This document shows positions 17,859 to 26,554 of a DNA stretch of 64,000 bases, piece by piece. Below the pieces are notes generated by a model. The model did no database searches. It was not told the origin of the DNA and was given only the letters and a program-made list of their open reading frames with translations. A program made the position numbers and the translations under genes. How positions within the stretch are numbered: the first letter of the stretch is position 1; each line of letters begins with the position of its first letter. Source of the stretch: Ostreococcus mediterraneus (taxonomy: Eukaryota > Chlorophyta > Mamiellophyceae > Mamiellales > Bathycoccaceae); assembly GCA_012295225.1 (NCBI GenBank), contig WMKK01000017.1:248001-312000 (forward strand), written 5' to 3'.

Positions 17859-20186
17859 ATGTGGAGGTTGATTGGGCGCGCGTTTCGCTTCGCGCGCGGA
17901 CCTTTTCATCGGCCGCTCGAACCGCTCCTATGGCTCGCCTCGGTCGTGAGCGTGCGACGGGCGTGGGCGTTGCCGAGTACGGCAAAAGGGACGACGAATC
18001 GCGCGGCGATGGATGCGAGGTTGGCGGCGATGCATCCAGCGCGACGGGCGTTGCCATTGTTGGCGGTTATCGCCCAGTGGCGCGTCGACGGCGCGAGGTG
18101 GCAAGTCGTACCCGCGTACATCGGTACGGGGCTGACGATGAGCGTCAGCGCCGCGGGTACGAGACTTCCATTATGGGTTCGTCGCGTCGCGGCGTTTAGC
18201 GGTGGGGCGACGACGTTTGCGAGTGTAATCAGTGGGTTGTTGATTCCGGTGTTTCGCATGCCTAAACCGACTGGGCCGTATAAAGTCGGCAAACGTACGA
18301 TGCTTTGGGCGGATAAGTCGCGTAAGAGTTGGTTGTTGAACACAAAGGGACGTGGTGCATTACCCGAACATAGAAAATTGATGGCGAACGTGTGGTATCC
18401 GGCGTGTGAGCGAGGATTGAGTGAGTTGCGTACAAAGCGAAAGGCGAATTGGCTCGACCCGCTGTTGGCGCGGTCGCTCGCGGTGAGTTTCTGGGCGCCT
18501 GAGTGGTGCGTGAATTACTTTCGATTAGTGCGCATGGAAGCTTTAGATAATGCACCCATGTCCAAAGACAAGGCGTTTCCAGTGGTGTTGTTTTCGCACT
18601 CGTTTACTGGTATGAAGGAGCAAAATAGCGCGTTGTTTCAAGAAATGGCGAGCTGGGGATACATCATCGTCGCCGTCGATCATCCACACGACGCGGCTTT
18701 GGTGTTATACCCGGATGGCTCGACTGCGGACTTTAGAGGGTACGACATGCCGAATGATGCTCTTCCATTGAACTGGTGGAAATTCCGTCACGAACATCTT
18801 CGATGGCGCGCGCTCGACGTCTTGTTTGCTCTTGAACAAATGATCAACCTAAACGATGACTCCGAGAGCGACTTTCACCAGTCACTTGACTTGACGAGAA
18901 TAGCCGCGATGGGTCATTCGTTTGGTGGCGCCGCGGTTGGTTTAGTTGCACAAATGGATCCTCGTATACAGTGTTGTATTATGCTTGATCCGTGGATGTG
19001 GCCGTTTGGGTTGGAAAAGATGAAGCAAGGCATTCCGTGTCCGTTGTTGATATTTGAAGCGCCGAGATTCATCGGAAATCGTGACATCTTCTGCGTATCG
19101 AACTCCGAGATGACATCAACGCTGTGTGCGTCGACCGCACCAGCTTCGGTAAACGCCAACGTGGAGGAGAAGGAGCCATTTCAAAGTACGCCGGCGCGAT
19201 TGGACCACGTCGACGAACTCGACGAAGACATCGACGAAGACAGCGATGCTCCTGGCAATCTCAGTCGACACGGCTCTGAAAATGGACGATCACCGCGCGT
19301 GTCGACAAATTCTCTGAATAATGTTCGACCGCCCATCCCACCGCGTCGCAGTGTCGAAGGTGGACCATCGTCGTCCGTGGAGAAGCTCACGAGTGGAGCG
19401 CCGCTGACGCACTCGTCGATGAGTCGAAACTCGAGTTGGGGTTCGTTTGCGTCAACCTACGCGGCGCAGCGAGAACCAAGTGGTGTGGCATTTAAGGCTG
19501 TGATTGAAGAGACCATGCATTTTGATTTTACAGATTTAGCAATGGTGGCGCCGTTGACGACGCGTTTACTCGGCGTCGTCGCCGTGGGCGGGTACGAAGT
19601 ACACGATATCACCGGTGCGGCAATTTTACGGTTCTTACACGCATACAACCATCCACGCGAGTTCGATCATATTCTGAGTGCTGAAGAGTTAGACTCGCAG
19701 GCACGCGCGATTCACCCTGGGCCGTGGCCAGGCTGTCCTGTTGACGCCAAACAAGTCAACAGCGTCGGCGGCGCCGCGACATCCAACGCGGTTCCACCAT
19801 CGCCGCGTTCGACGCCCTTGAAAACGCTTCGCGAAGAGTTGCGTAAACAGCCCGATAGTGGATGGGAAGCAAAAGGCGGGATTTGCCGATGGGTGCAATG
19901 CACTGATTGGTTACACGACGAAGAGCGACCGTGGATTGACGAACAAAGCCGCGAAATTCGTTGGCTTTTAAGCGAAACTGAAGACAAGGGTGTGGCGTTG
20001 ACAGATGCGGATTTGACGTGCATGTTCCCGACGCGTTCAGTAGAGAGTATTCGGGCGGCGATTGTGGCGTACCGATCGAGCGATGAAGTGTTTCCAACTC
20101 CCAAGAAACTCGGTTGGCTTTCAGAGGCGTTGCTTGGCGGCGACATCGACGACGCCCCACCTGACTACGAAGGTTTCAGACCATAG
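17859..20186 (+). CDS. Platelet-activating-factor acetylhydrolase-like lipase with long C-terminal extension
   Basis: 775 residues from the ATG at 17859 (an in-frame ATG at 17787 is possible). Two or three hydrophobic stretches lie in the first ~130 residues. The alpha/beta-hydrolase core shows PVVLFSHSFTGMKEQ, the nucleophile MGHSFGGA (Ser354), the acid in CIMLDPWMWP and a His in TMHFDFTDLAM, matching the Ser-Asp-His order of plasma-type PAF-AH. A Ser/Asp-rich insert of ~110 residues (EDIDEDSD and following) separates acid and His. After the core, ~190 extra residues carry a tryptophan-rich part (CRWVQCTDWLHDEERPW). It probably removes short or oxidised acyl chains from phospholipids. This is inferred from the family. 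Divergent from the glycosyltransferase. Confidence 0.88.
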   Translation: MWRLIGRAFRFARGPFHRPLEPLLWLASVVSVRRAWALPSTAKGTTNRAAMDARLAAMHPARRALPLLAVIAQWRVDGARWQVVPAYIGTGLTMSVSAAGTRLPLWVRRVAAFSGGATTFASVISGLLIPVFRMPKPTGPYKVGKRTMLWADKSRKSWLLNTKGRGALPEHRKLMANVWYPACERGLSELRTKRKANWLDPLLARSLAVSFWAPEWCVNYFRLVRMEALDNAPMSKDKAFPVVLFSHSFTGMKEQNSALFQEMASWGYIIVAVDHPHDAALVLYPDGSTADFRGYDMPNDALPLNWWKFRHEHLRWRALDVLFALEQMINLNDDSESDFHQSLDLTRIAAMGHSFGGAAVGLVAQMDPRIQCCIMLDPWMWPFGLEKMKQGIPCPLLIFEAPRFIGNRDIFCVSNSEMTSTLCASTAPASVNANVEEKEPFQSTPARLDHVDELDEDIDEDSDAPGNLSRHGSENGRSPRVSTNSLNNVRPPIPPRRSVEGGPSSSVEKLTSGAPLTHSSMSRNSSWGSFASTYAAQREPSGVAFKAVIEETMHFDFTDLAMVAPLTTRLLGVVAVGGYEVHDITGAAILRFLHAYNHPREFDHILSAEELDSQARAIHPGPWPGCPVDAKQVNSVGGAATSNAVPPSPRSTPLKTLREELRKQPDSGWEAKGGICRWVQCTDWLHDEERPWIDEQSREIRWLLSETEDKGVALTDADLTCMFPTRSVESIRAAIVAYRSSDEVFPTPKKLGWLSEALLGGDIDDAPPDYEGFRP

Positions 20187-20251
20187 ACATGTTGTTGTTC
20201 AATACTACAAAACAAAGCAAAGCAGAACATAATCAACCTCGAGTCGAAATG

Positions 20252-21067
20252 TTAAACATCCAAATCAAACCATCCATCGAGCGGAGGCGGGTCTTCGCCG
20301 ACGACGTCATAGTACCAGCGCAAGACGCGAGACGCGATGCGCTTCTTCTTCATCAATGGTCTTTCATTGTCATCCGCACTCCGACCGCCATCGATGATGA
20401 AATCTGCCGCGCGCGAGTACCATGGATGCCGGCGTTCCATAATTTCCGTAAAACTCGCCGTGGCGCTTAAATCCGGTCTATTACTATCGCCGGCGATGCG
20501 CCTGCACAAGTATTCGATATCGCGGTCTAAAAACACAACCTTCCCCCCATTTGCCTTCAACGCCTCCACCTTGCGCTCGCTATACATCTCATTACCATTC
20601 TCATCTAAATCCACAACCACTCCACCGCCGGCGTCGATCAACGTCCAACCATCAAACGCGCTCGCCGCCTTTTGACACACTTTATACTCCAAATCCCGAA
20701 AGTATCTCCACCCGTGCGCCTCCACGATTGCCGGAATCGACATGCCCGCCTCGTACACGATCAAATCATCCAACACAAACGTCTTGAACCGCTTATCGAA
20801 CGCCTGAATTCGTCGACAGACGCTGGATTTGCCGCATCCGCGACCGCCAATCAAAATCAAATTTTTCGGCCCATCGTTCACGTCAGCGAACGGGCGCATG
20901 GCGTCCTCCACCTCGATCGACGCCCGCACACCGCCGCGATAGCCTCGTGCTCGTGCTCGTTCTCGTCCTCGTCCATCGCGCGATGCGCGCGGCGATGCAC
21001 ATAACGCAGATACCGACGAGAGCATCATCATCACCTTCAGTCGTGCGCCGCTGAGTGACGACGCCAT
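20252..21067 (-). CDS. Shikimate-kinase-like protein, probably plastid
   Basis: 271 residues. The leader (1-50) is Ser/Arg/Ala rich. The P-loop is GGRGCGKSS (74-82). VLDDLIVYEAGMSI with FRDLE (D100 and R124) fits the shikimate-binding Asp and Arg of shikimate kinase, followed by AGGG (146-149) and a lid-like SNRPDL. The first Asp of the usual DxD pair is missing (VLDD), and the C-terminal part (RRHPWYSRAADFIIDGG) is family-like. It could be the shikimate kinase of the plastid aromatic pathway or one of the SKL paralogues, which in plants lack kinase activity. The altered DxD makes the paralogue reading possible. It ends 66 bp from the lipase stop (convergent). Confidence 0.75.
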   Translation of the reverse strand: MASSLSGARLKVMMMLSSVSALCASPRASRDGRGRERARARGYRGGVRASIEVEDAMRPFADVNDGPKNLILIGGRGCGKSSVCRRIQAFDKRFKTFVLDDLIVYEAGMSIPAIVEAHGWRYFRDLEYKVCQKAASAFDGWTLIDAGGGVVVDLDENGNEMYSERKVEALKANGGKVVFLDRDIEYLCRRIAGDSNRPDLSATASFTEIMERRHPWYSRAADFIIDGGRSADDNERPLMKKKRIASRVLRWYYDVVGEDPPPLDGWFDLDV

Positions 21068-21265
21068 TTCGTTTCGCGCGACTTTTCATTCCGCCGCGAC
21101 GCGCCCGGCGCGGCGCGTTCGGTGTCAACGCGCAGCGCGCATCGCGTCGCGGCGTCGCCGCGGTGAGCCTCGCGTCGCCTCGCGCGGTCGCGTCGTTGCG
21201 TGTCGTTGATTCAGCCGCCGCCAGTCTCGTGTTGCTTTTGTGTGCGTGTCGTGCGGTGACGCGCG

Positions 21266-22639
21266 ATGGCGGACGTGGACGATGACGTGCGCGCGATGAA
21301 GGTGGTGGAGTTGCGCGCGGCGTTGACTGCGCTCGGGCTCGACACGAAAGGGTTGAAGGCGGTTTTGGTTGAGCGTTTGATGGAGGCGCGAAGGCGCGAG
21401 GGCGCGGAGGCCGCCGCCGACGAGAACGAGGAGGAGGACGAGGTGGACGACGAAGAGGAGGACGACGCATTAGATGATGTTGGCAAAGATGGCGTTGCGT
21501 CGGAATCGCCATCGTCTGGGGTGTCGGAAAGCGAGGACGAGGAGGAGGAGGAGGAGGAGGAGGTGAACGACGCGTTGGCGGCTCGTATTCGCGCTTCGGC
21601 GTCGAAAGCGAACGCGCGTTCGAGCGATGACGATGAGGGCAGTGGCAGTGAAAGCGAAAGCGACGATGGTGATGATGCGTCTGATTCTGATTCACAACCG
21701 CAGTCGTCTTCGGAGGATGACGAGAGCGATGAGGGGGCAAATTCGGACTCAAACGCCGAGGACGAAGACGTCGAACGCGCGCCCGGCGAAGCCGTGCTCA
21801 ACGAAAGAATGATTTTCTACGTCGGGAAGAGCATCGAGACGCACTGTCATATGTTAAAATTGCGCCAACGGTGCGAGGCAGATGATTACACGCCCACGAA
21901 GGAGGATATTGAGCTTATGGATACGATCAGAGATGCGATATTGAAGCACTACGACGCGCCGCTACCGTCGCTAGAGAGCGAAGCCAAGGCGCAGGCGGAA
22001 GAAAGGCGGCGGAAGAATCCGGAAAATTACGGCTTACCCAAACCTTCGTCTGAACGCGAGGGTAAATTATCGGCTTTGCCTACCGACGGATGGCGTCTAA
22101 CGCGTAAGAAGGAGCGCACGAAGCTCAAGGCGAGCGACCCCGAGGCGCAAGGTCGCATGGAGACTCGAAAGTTGCTCGAAGACGGTGCGGGATTATTCGT
22201 CGCCCCTGCAGATCCTACGAAAGTAAAGCGCGAGATTCGTAAAAACGAGCGGCAAACAGCGGGCAAGGGTTGGTTCGACATGAAAGCCGTGGAGTACACG
22301 CCAGAACTTCGCCGAGAGATGCGCATGTTAAAGTTGCGTGGCGCGTACGACCCCAAACGCTTCTACAAAAACGCCGACACCACGAAACTGCCGACACACT
22401 TCCAAATCGGTACCGTCGTTGGCGGCGCCACCGACTTCTACTCCGCGCGTCTAGCTAAGCGCGATCAAAAGCAATCATTGGCGGAAGAAATCCTCCACGA
22501 CAAGGACATCGAACGCGTCCGTCGCGGACGCTTTGCCAAGATTCAAGAAAAGAACGCGGGTTCCATGGGACGTAAAGCCAAGCGTCGCTTGGGCGGGCGC
22601 GAACGCGGAAACAGCTTTCACAAAAAGCAAAAACCATGA
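21266..22639 (+). CDS. FCF2: FCF2-type pre-rRNA-processing protein with N-terminal SAP domain
   Basis: 457 residues. Residues ~8-42 form a SAP helix pair (VVELRAALTALGLDTKGLKAVLVERL). A long acidic Glu/Asp/Ser region follows (to ~170). The C-terminal 130 residues contain the Fcf2 signature: GKGWFDMKAVEYTPELRREM, KLRGAYDPKRFYK, FQIGTVVGGATDFYSARL and a basic end. Fcf2 acts in early 18S rRNA processing in the nucleolus (the small-subunit processome). The SAP part is a DNA/RNA-binding motif that, to my knowledge, is not part of the yeast protein. The ATG at 21266 is the first possible one before SAP. Confidence 0.9.
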   Translation: MADVDDDVRAMKVVELRAALTALGLDTKGLKAVLVERLMEARRREGAEAAADENEEEDEVDDEEEDDALDDVGKDGVASESPSSGVSESEDEEEEEEEEVNDALAARIRASASKANARSSDDDEGSGSESESDDGDDASDSDSQPQSSSEDDESDEGANSDSNAEDEDVERAPGEAVLNERMIFYVGKSIETHCHMLKLRQRCEADDYTPTKEDIELMDTIRDAILKHYDAPLPSLESEAKAQAEERRRKNPENYGLPKPSSEREGKLSALPTDGWRLTRKKERTKLKASDPEAQGRMETRKLLEDGAGLFVAPADPTKVKREIRKNERQTAGKGWFDMKAVEYTPELRREMRMLKLRGAYDPKRFYKNADTTKLPTHFQIGTVVGGATDFYSARLAKRDQKQSLAEEILHDKDIERVRRGRFAKIQEKNAGSMGRKAKRRLGGRERGNSFHKKQKP

Positions 22640-22742
22640 GAATATTTCAACAAATGCATCGTGTAATTTTTTCATAGAAGTCTGAAAACAAAACCGCCGC
22701 CGCCGCTCGCCTCGTCCTCACTCTCAGCGGCGTGTCTCCACC

Positions 22743-23651
22743 ATGGGTGCGGCGCCATCGAAATCATCCAGCGCAGATGTTCCACCGTGCGAAGGCGGTC
22801 GCGCCGCGTACGAAGCCGCTCGTAGCGCGTCGTCCAACGCCGAGTCGTCGTCGTGCCCCGTGCCTGAAGAGTACCGTGGCAACTTGGGGGTGTACAACGT
22901 GTACAACACTAAAATAGCCACCCCCACGAGCGGCGACGCCGCAGGCGGTGGCGCAGAAGCACAAAACGCAAAACCTGCACGTCGGTCATGGTTTGGGTTT
23001 GGCGCCAGCGCGCTCGATCCGCGGAATAACATGCCGACTGAGCCCGCGCAGGCGCGCGCGCCGGGACAGCGTCGCGACTTGAGCACCGCGCGAGAAACGA
23101 GCACCATTCCAAAGAGCGGCACGGGCGGTACGTGGACGTACCCATCTCCACAAATGTTTTACAACGCTTTGGTGCGGAAGAACAAAGCCGAGGACGTAGA
23201 TGAGGCGGATGTAGATTCAGTAGTCATGGTGCACAACGCGATGAATGAAGACACGTGGAGACGCGTCGCGCAGTGGGAAAAGCTCCATCGCTACGCCAGC
23301 GGGCATCCGATGCTGTTGCGTTTTCGAGGACGCCCCGATGAGTTATCTCCGTTAGCGATGCTTAACGTCGCCACGGGTGGGCAACGGCCGTTCGATCGAC
23401 ATGATTGGTATGTGGACCGCGAAGGCCGCGAGGTGCGATACGTCATCGACTACTACTTCAACGAAGAAAAGGCGGGCACGAGCGAGCAATTCGACGTAGT
23501 CGTGCGTCCAGCGCTCGATAGCGTCGACGCTTTAGTGGACAGATTAAAGATGAACATTTATATAGGGTGCGCGGCGCTCGGGATCCCGTGTCCCGTCAAG
23601 ACTTTCACCGGAAGCCGCGAGGACGCCGCCGGCGAAGACGCGCTCTCCTAA
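22743..23651 (+). CDS. HCCS: Cytochrome c heme lyase (holocytochrome c synthase, System III)
   Basis: 302 residues. The N-terminal third is low complexity and contains a Cys-Pro heme-regulatory-type motif (SSCPVPEEYRG). The conserved body runs TWTYPSPQMFYNALVRK, MVHNAMNEDTWRRVAQWEKLH, LLRFRGRPDELSPLA, PFDRHDWYVDR and YVIDYYFNE, the order seen in fungal and animal HCCS. The enzyme sits in the mitochondrial intermembrane space and attaches heme to apocytochrome c. Land plants use a different system, so its presence fits algae known to use System III. The gene lies about 100 bp downstream of FCF2 on the same strand. Confidence 0.93.
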   Translation: MGAAPSKSSSADVPPCEGGRAAYEAARSASSNAESSSCPVPEEYRGNLGVYNVYNTKIATPTSGDAAGGGAEAQNAKPARRSWFGFGASALDPRNNMPTEPAQARAPGQRRDLSTARETSTIPKSGTGGTWTYPSPQMFYNALVRKNKAEDVDEADVDSVVMVHNAMNEDTWRRVAQWEKLHRYASGHPMLLRFRGRPDELSPLAMLNVATGGQRPFDRHDWYVDREGREVRYVIDYYFNEEKAGTSEQFDVVVRPALDSVDALVDRLKMNIYIGCAALGIPCPVKTFTGSREDAAGEDALS

Positions 23652-23829
23652 TAAAGATGGATGAGCCGATCAATTCATTCACGCATTCATCCACATTCTT
23701 TTACGCACGCACTTTCGCATGTATCATTGTGATTCATAATATAACACATAATCATCATCATATAATCTTTTAGTTTTGCAACCAATCGACGTCAACCTCG
23801 ACGTAATCATTCTTTCATCCGCGCGTCGC

Positions 23830-24147
23830 TCACCACAACCCAAACGGCCCCTTTCTATTCGCCCGAGCCTCCGCCGCGCGCTTCTGCGCCTCAGCCTTTC
23901 TCGTCGCGATCTCCGCCTGGTACGCTTGGTACTTCTCCGCCGTCACTTCCGCTTGTCCCTCCTTGATGAACGTCGCGAGCAAGCCTTTCTTCACCGACAG
24001 CTCGCCCTCGCGAAGCTCGCGATCGGCTTCGGACGATGCGCGAACGACGACCGCCGCTCTTTGCGTGCGCGTGCGCGACGAAGAAGAAATCGTGCGCGTC
24101 GTGCGCGCGCTCGCGATGCTCGTCGTCGTCGTCGTCGTCGTAAACAT
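23830..24147 (-). CDS. Small plastid-targeted protein of unknown function
   Basis: 105 residues. The first ~40 are Ser/Thr/Arg rich with a seven-Thr run, ending VVVRAS, a good chloroplast transit peptide with a likely cut near AS|SEAD. The mature ~65 residues are charged and helical (REGELSVKKGLLATFIKEG, then KYQAYQAEIATRKAEAQKRAAEARA) and end KGPFGLW. I do not recognise it. The size and the Trp-ended tail would suit a peripheral thylakoid or ribosome-associated subunit, but that is a guess. The Thr run comes from a trinucleotide microsatellite. Confidence 0.65.
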   Translation of the reverse strand: MFTTTTTTTSIASARTTRTISSSSRTRTQRAAVVVRASSEADRELREGELSVKKGLLATFIKEGQAEVTAEKYQAYQAEIATRKAEAQKRAAEARANRKGPFGLW

Positions 24148-24354
24148 ATCTGCGCGGAGTGAGGATTGTTCTCGTTATCCATGTTTTGGAGAATCTAGAC
24201 AAAACGACCAATCATGACTCAGGAAATCTAGAATCCAGGGGGACTCGGTCCGTTTTGTACACTCGTGGATGTATCACAGGGGAACGACCCAAACCGCCGA
24301 ACGCTCGACGAACGCGCGCCGTGACACCGCGACGGCGCCGTCGACGCGCGCACC

Positions 24355-24765
24355 ATGGGATGCACCGCGAGCGCCCCGGCCAAGGTCTCATCCCGTAAAA
24401 TCATCAGCGCGCGATTCGTCCGCGAATGGCGCCTGCCCGCAGACTACGATGCGAATGCAGAGGGCGAATCGAGTGCTGACGGTGCATCACCAATGCCTCT
24501 TCCGCGCACGGTTGCGGACGCGGATCGCGCGCGCGAGGGGTTTTGGGACACGTGCGCGACGTATGGTGGTGATGAGCAAGTCTGGGGCGCGTTGCGGCAG
24601 GCGTGCGATGGGAAGCAGGATGAGGAGAGCGCGGCGAGCGCGAGAGCCGCGCTCGCGATGATGCTGTCGAGCTGCGCCGAGGATTTGTCCGAGTGCTACG
24701 ACGAGCGGGGGGTGAAGTATGAATTGCCAGTGTACGTGCGAGCGTATCCCGCAGATGGGGTTTGA
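24355..24765 (+). CDS. UBTD1/2 N-terminal-domain protein lacking the ubiquitin-like part
   Basis: 136 residues starting MGCTASAP, a likely myristoylation (Gly2) and palmitoylation (Cys3) signal. The body matches the N-terminal domain of ubiquitin-domain-containing proteins UBTD1/2: REGFWDTCATYGGDEQVWGAL and LSECYDERGVKYELPVYV. In animals this domain is followed by a ubiquitin-like fold and binds E2 enzymes. Here the protein stops right after the domain, so it is a stand-alone version. Role inferred: membrane-attached adaptor in ubiquitin signalling. The ATG context is CACCATGGG, strong. Confidence 0.82.
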   Translation: MGCTASAPAKVSSRKIISARFVREWRLPADYDANAEGESSADGASPMPLPRTVADADRAREGFWDTCATYGGDEQVWGALRQACDGKQDEESAASARAALAMMLSSCAEDLSECYDERGVKYELPVYVRAYPADGV

Positions 24766-24957
24766 TTGTGGTGATGGGCGTATCGCGCACAATTTGTGAT
24801 TGTCGCGAAGAGGTGCCTAAAGGATTGCGTTACGTGACGCGTTCGCTCGGGACGGAGCGGCGAACACGCGAAAACGCACACTAATACTACTACGGTGCTT
24901 ACTTTGTACACAATTTTAATAATCAATACGTGCGCTACATCTATGTGATTGATTGCC

Positions 24958-26463
24958 TTAGGTTGGGGAGAGGAAGAGCTCGGGCTCGCTGACGCGAAGG
25001 TAGACGCACAGTCGGTTGCACAACGCGACGGCGACGACGACGCTTGCATCTGACTTGAGCGTCAAATAAATCTCGAAATCGCCGCCGACACACGATAAGA
25101 TGTTGAATCTTTCGCGTTGTTCGTAACGAACGCGCTGGGTGCCGACGAGATTCGGTGGGATGTTGAACGCGTCGGCGTCGGTTTCCTTCATCGAGGCGTA
25201 GAGGGCGGCGTACGCGCGCGCGAGCGTCTTGACATCCTTGACGTTGAGCGACGCGCTAAATGTCGATGATATGTGCTGTTCGCGCACTGGGCGGTTGTAC
25301 ACGAAATGGAGGAGTGAGTCACGGGCGTCGGTGAAGCCACCGAACGCTTCAGGTGGAAGCGTCGACGCGTCCATCGTCTTTTCGCTCGCCGCGACGATGG
25401 CGGCGAGCGACGTGTTCTCATCCAGCTTCTTGTACAACGTCTCTCGCGCCGCCTTACACTGCGCGCGCGCATCGGCGCTAGCGGTTAAGAAGCACACGAT
25501 AACACTAGGGGTGTCGCGCGAGAGCGGTGCGACGTATGCGTGCATGAAACCGTTGGCATTGAACGCCGGCAGGCATAGTCGCTCAAACGACGCGCCCTCA
25601 TCGACATCGTCGTGGTCAGCCTCCTCCTCATTCGCCGTTGAAGACTCTGCCGCGATTTCCCGCATCACGCGCACGTGATTCATCAATACTATCATATCAC
25701 TCGCCGCAATCGTCACTGGTCGATTGCCCCGCGGTTTCGCGTACGCCCCCAAACGTCCGTCGCTCGAGAACACCGCGCCCGCGAATGGCGACGTAAACGT
25801 CATCGACGCCCGAATAGCCTCCATACACGACCGACGAATCGGCGCTGCCAATGCAAACGTACGGTACGTATTAAAAACATACGACGTATCCCAACTCATC
25901 GAACGAATCGCCGTCGCGAGCGCGACATCCGCGTGAGCCTGCGCCTCTAACGCTCGGCCGACGTCAAATTTCGCATTTCTCGCCAACGCGTGCTCCAACG
26001 CCGCGTTCGTCACCAAACTCTCCATCACGCGCCTAAACTGCGCCAACTGCGCGTGCAACGTGCGTTCAGACTCACCTTTAATCGAACTCGTCACGACGTA
26101 CAGCATGTACTCGGTGGCGTGGAACGCCACCACGCGTCCCGGAGCGACGATGGCGCGCAACCCGTCGCCCATCGCTGCATCCTTTGTCTTCCCATCACCA
26201 TGATCACAGCTGGCGTCATACAGCGCACAAAGCGCCGCACACAACGCCGATAGTTTATACGCATCGCCGTACCTCGAGTACGTGGGCTTACCGGCGCGCG
26301 TACACGCGATGAAGTGGCGCGATTTTGACAACCAAGTCAACGACCCATCGTTGTCATCTCTACACGCGCTCGTAGACGCGCGCGCGGGCACGGCGTGCGC
26401 GAACGCGCGCGCAGGACTACGCGCGTCGTCGCGTTCGGCGTCTGCGCCGTCGTCATCCGCCAT
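24958..26463 (-). CDS. MON1: MON1 subunit of the MON1-CCZ1 Rab7 exchange factor
   Basis: 501 residues from the ATG at 26463. The frame is open to 26799, but that would run into the divergent protease gene. The first longin part starts WLSKSRHFIACTRAGKPTYSRYGDAYKL, the MON1 signature, followed by VAFHATEYMLYVVTSS, SERTLHAQLAQFRRVMESL and ARNAKFDVGRAL. Two further longin-like parts fill the C-terminal half, with a short acidic insert in between (EEEADHDDVDEG). With CCZ1 it would activate Rab7 on late endosomes and vacuoles. Only 91 bp separate its start from that of the ubiquitin protease, a shared bidirectional promoter. Confidence 0.9.
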   Translation of the reverse strand: MADDDGADAERDDARSPARAFAHAVPARASTSACRDDNDGSLTWLSKSRHFIACTRAGKPTYSRYGDAYKLSALCAALCALYDASCDHGDGKTKDAAMGDGLRAIVAPGRVVAFHATEYMLYVVTSSIKGESERTLHAQLAQFRRVMESLVTNAALEHALARNAKFDVGRALEAQAHADVALATAIRSMSWDTSYVFNTYRTFALAAPIRRSCMEAIRASMTFTSPFAGAVFSSDGRLGAYAKPRGNRPVTIAASDMIVLMNHVRVMREIAAESSTANEEEADHDDVDEGASFERLCLPAFNANGFMHAYVAPLSRDTPSVIVCFLTASADARAQCKAARETLYKKLDENTSLAAIVAASEKTMDASTLPPEAFGGFTDARDSLLHFVYNRPVREQHISSTFSASLNVKDVKTLARAYAALYASMKETDADAFNIPPNLVGTQRVRYEQRERFNILSCVGGDFEIYLTLKSDASVVVAVALCNRLCVYLRVSEPELFLSPT

Positions 26464-26554
26464 TGGCGCGCGTCGCGGAGTGTCGGGGCGTGGACACGCG
26501 CGAGAAAAGACGTTAGAGCGCGACGCGAGATTAGGATCATCGACGTCACGCGCC

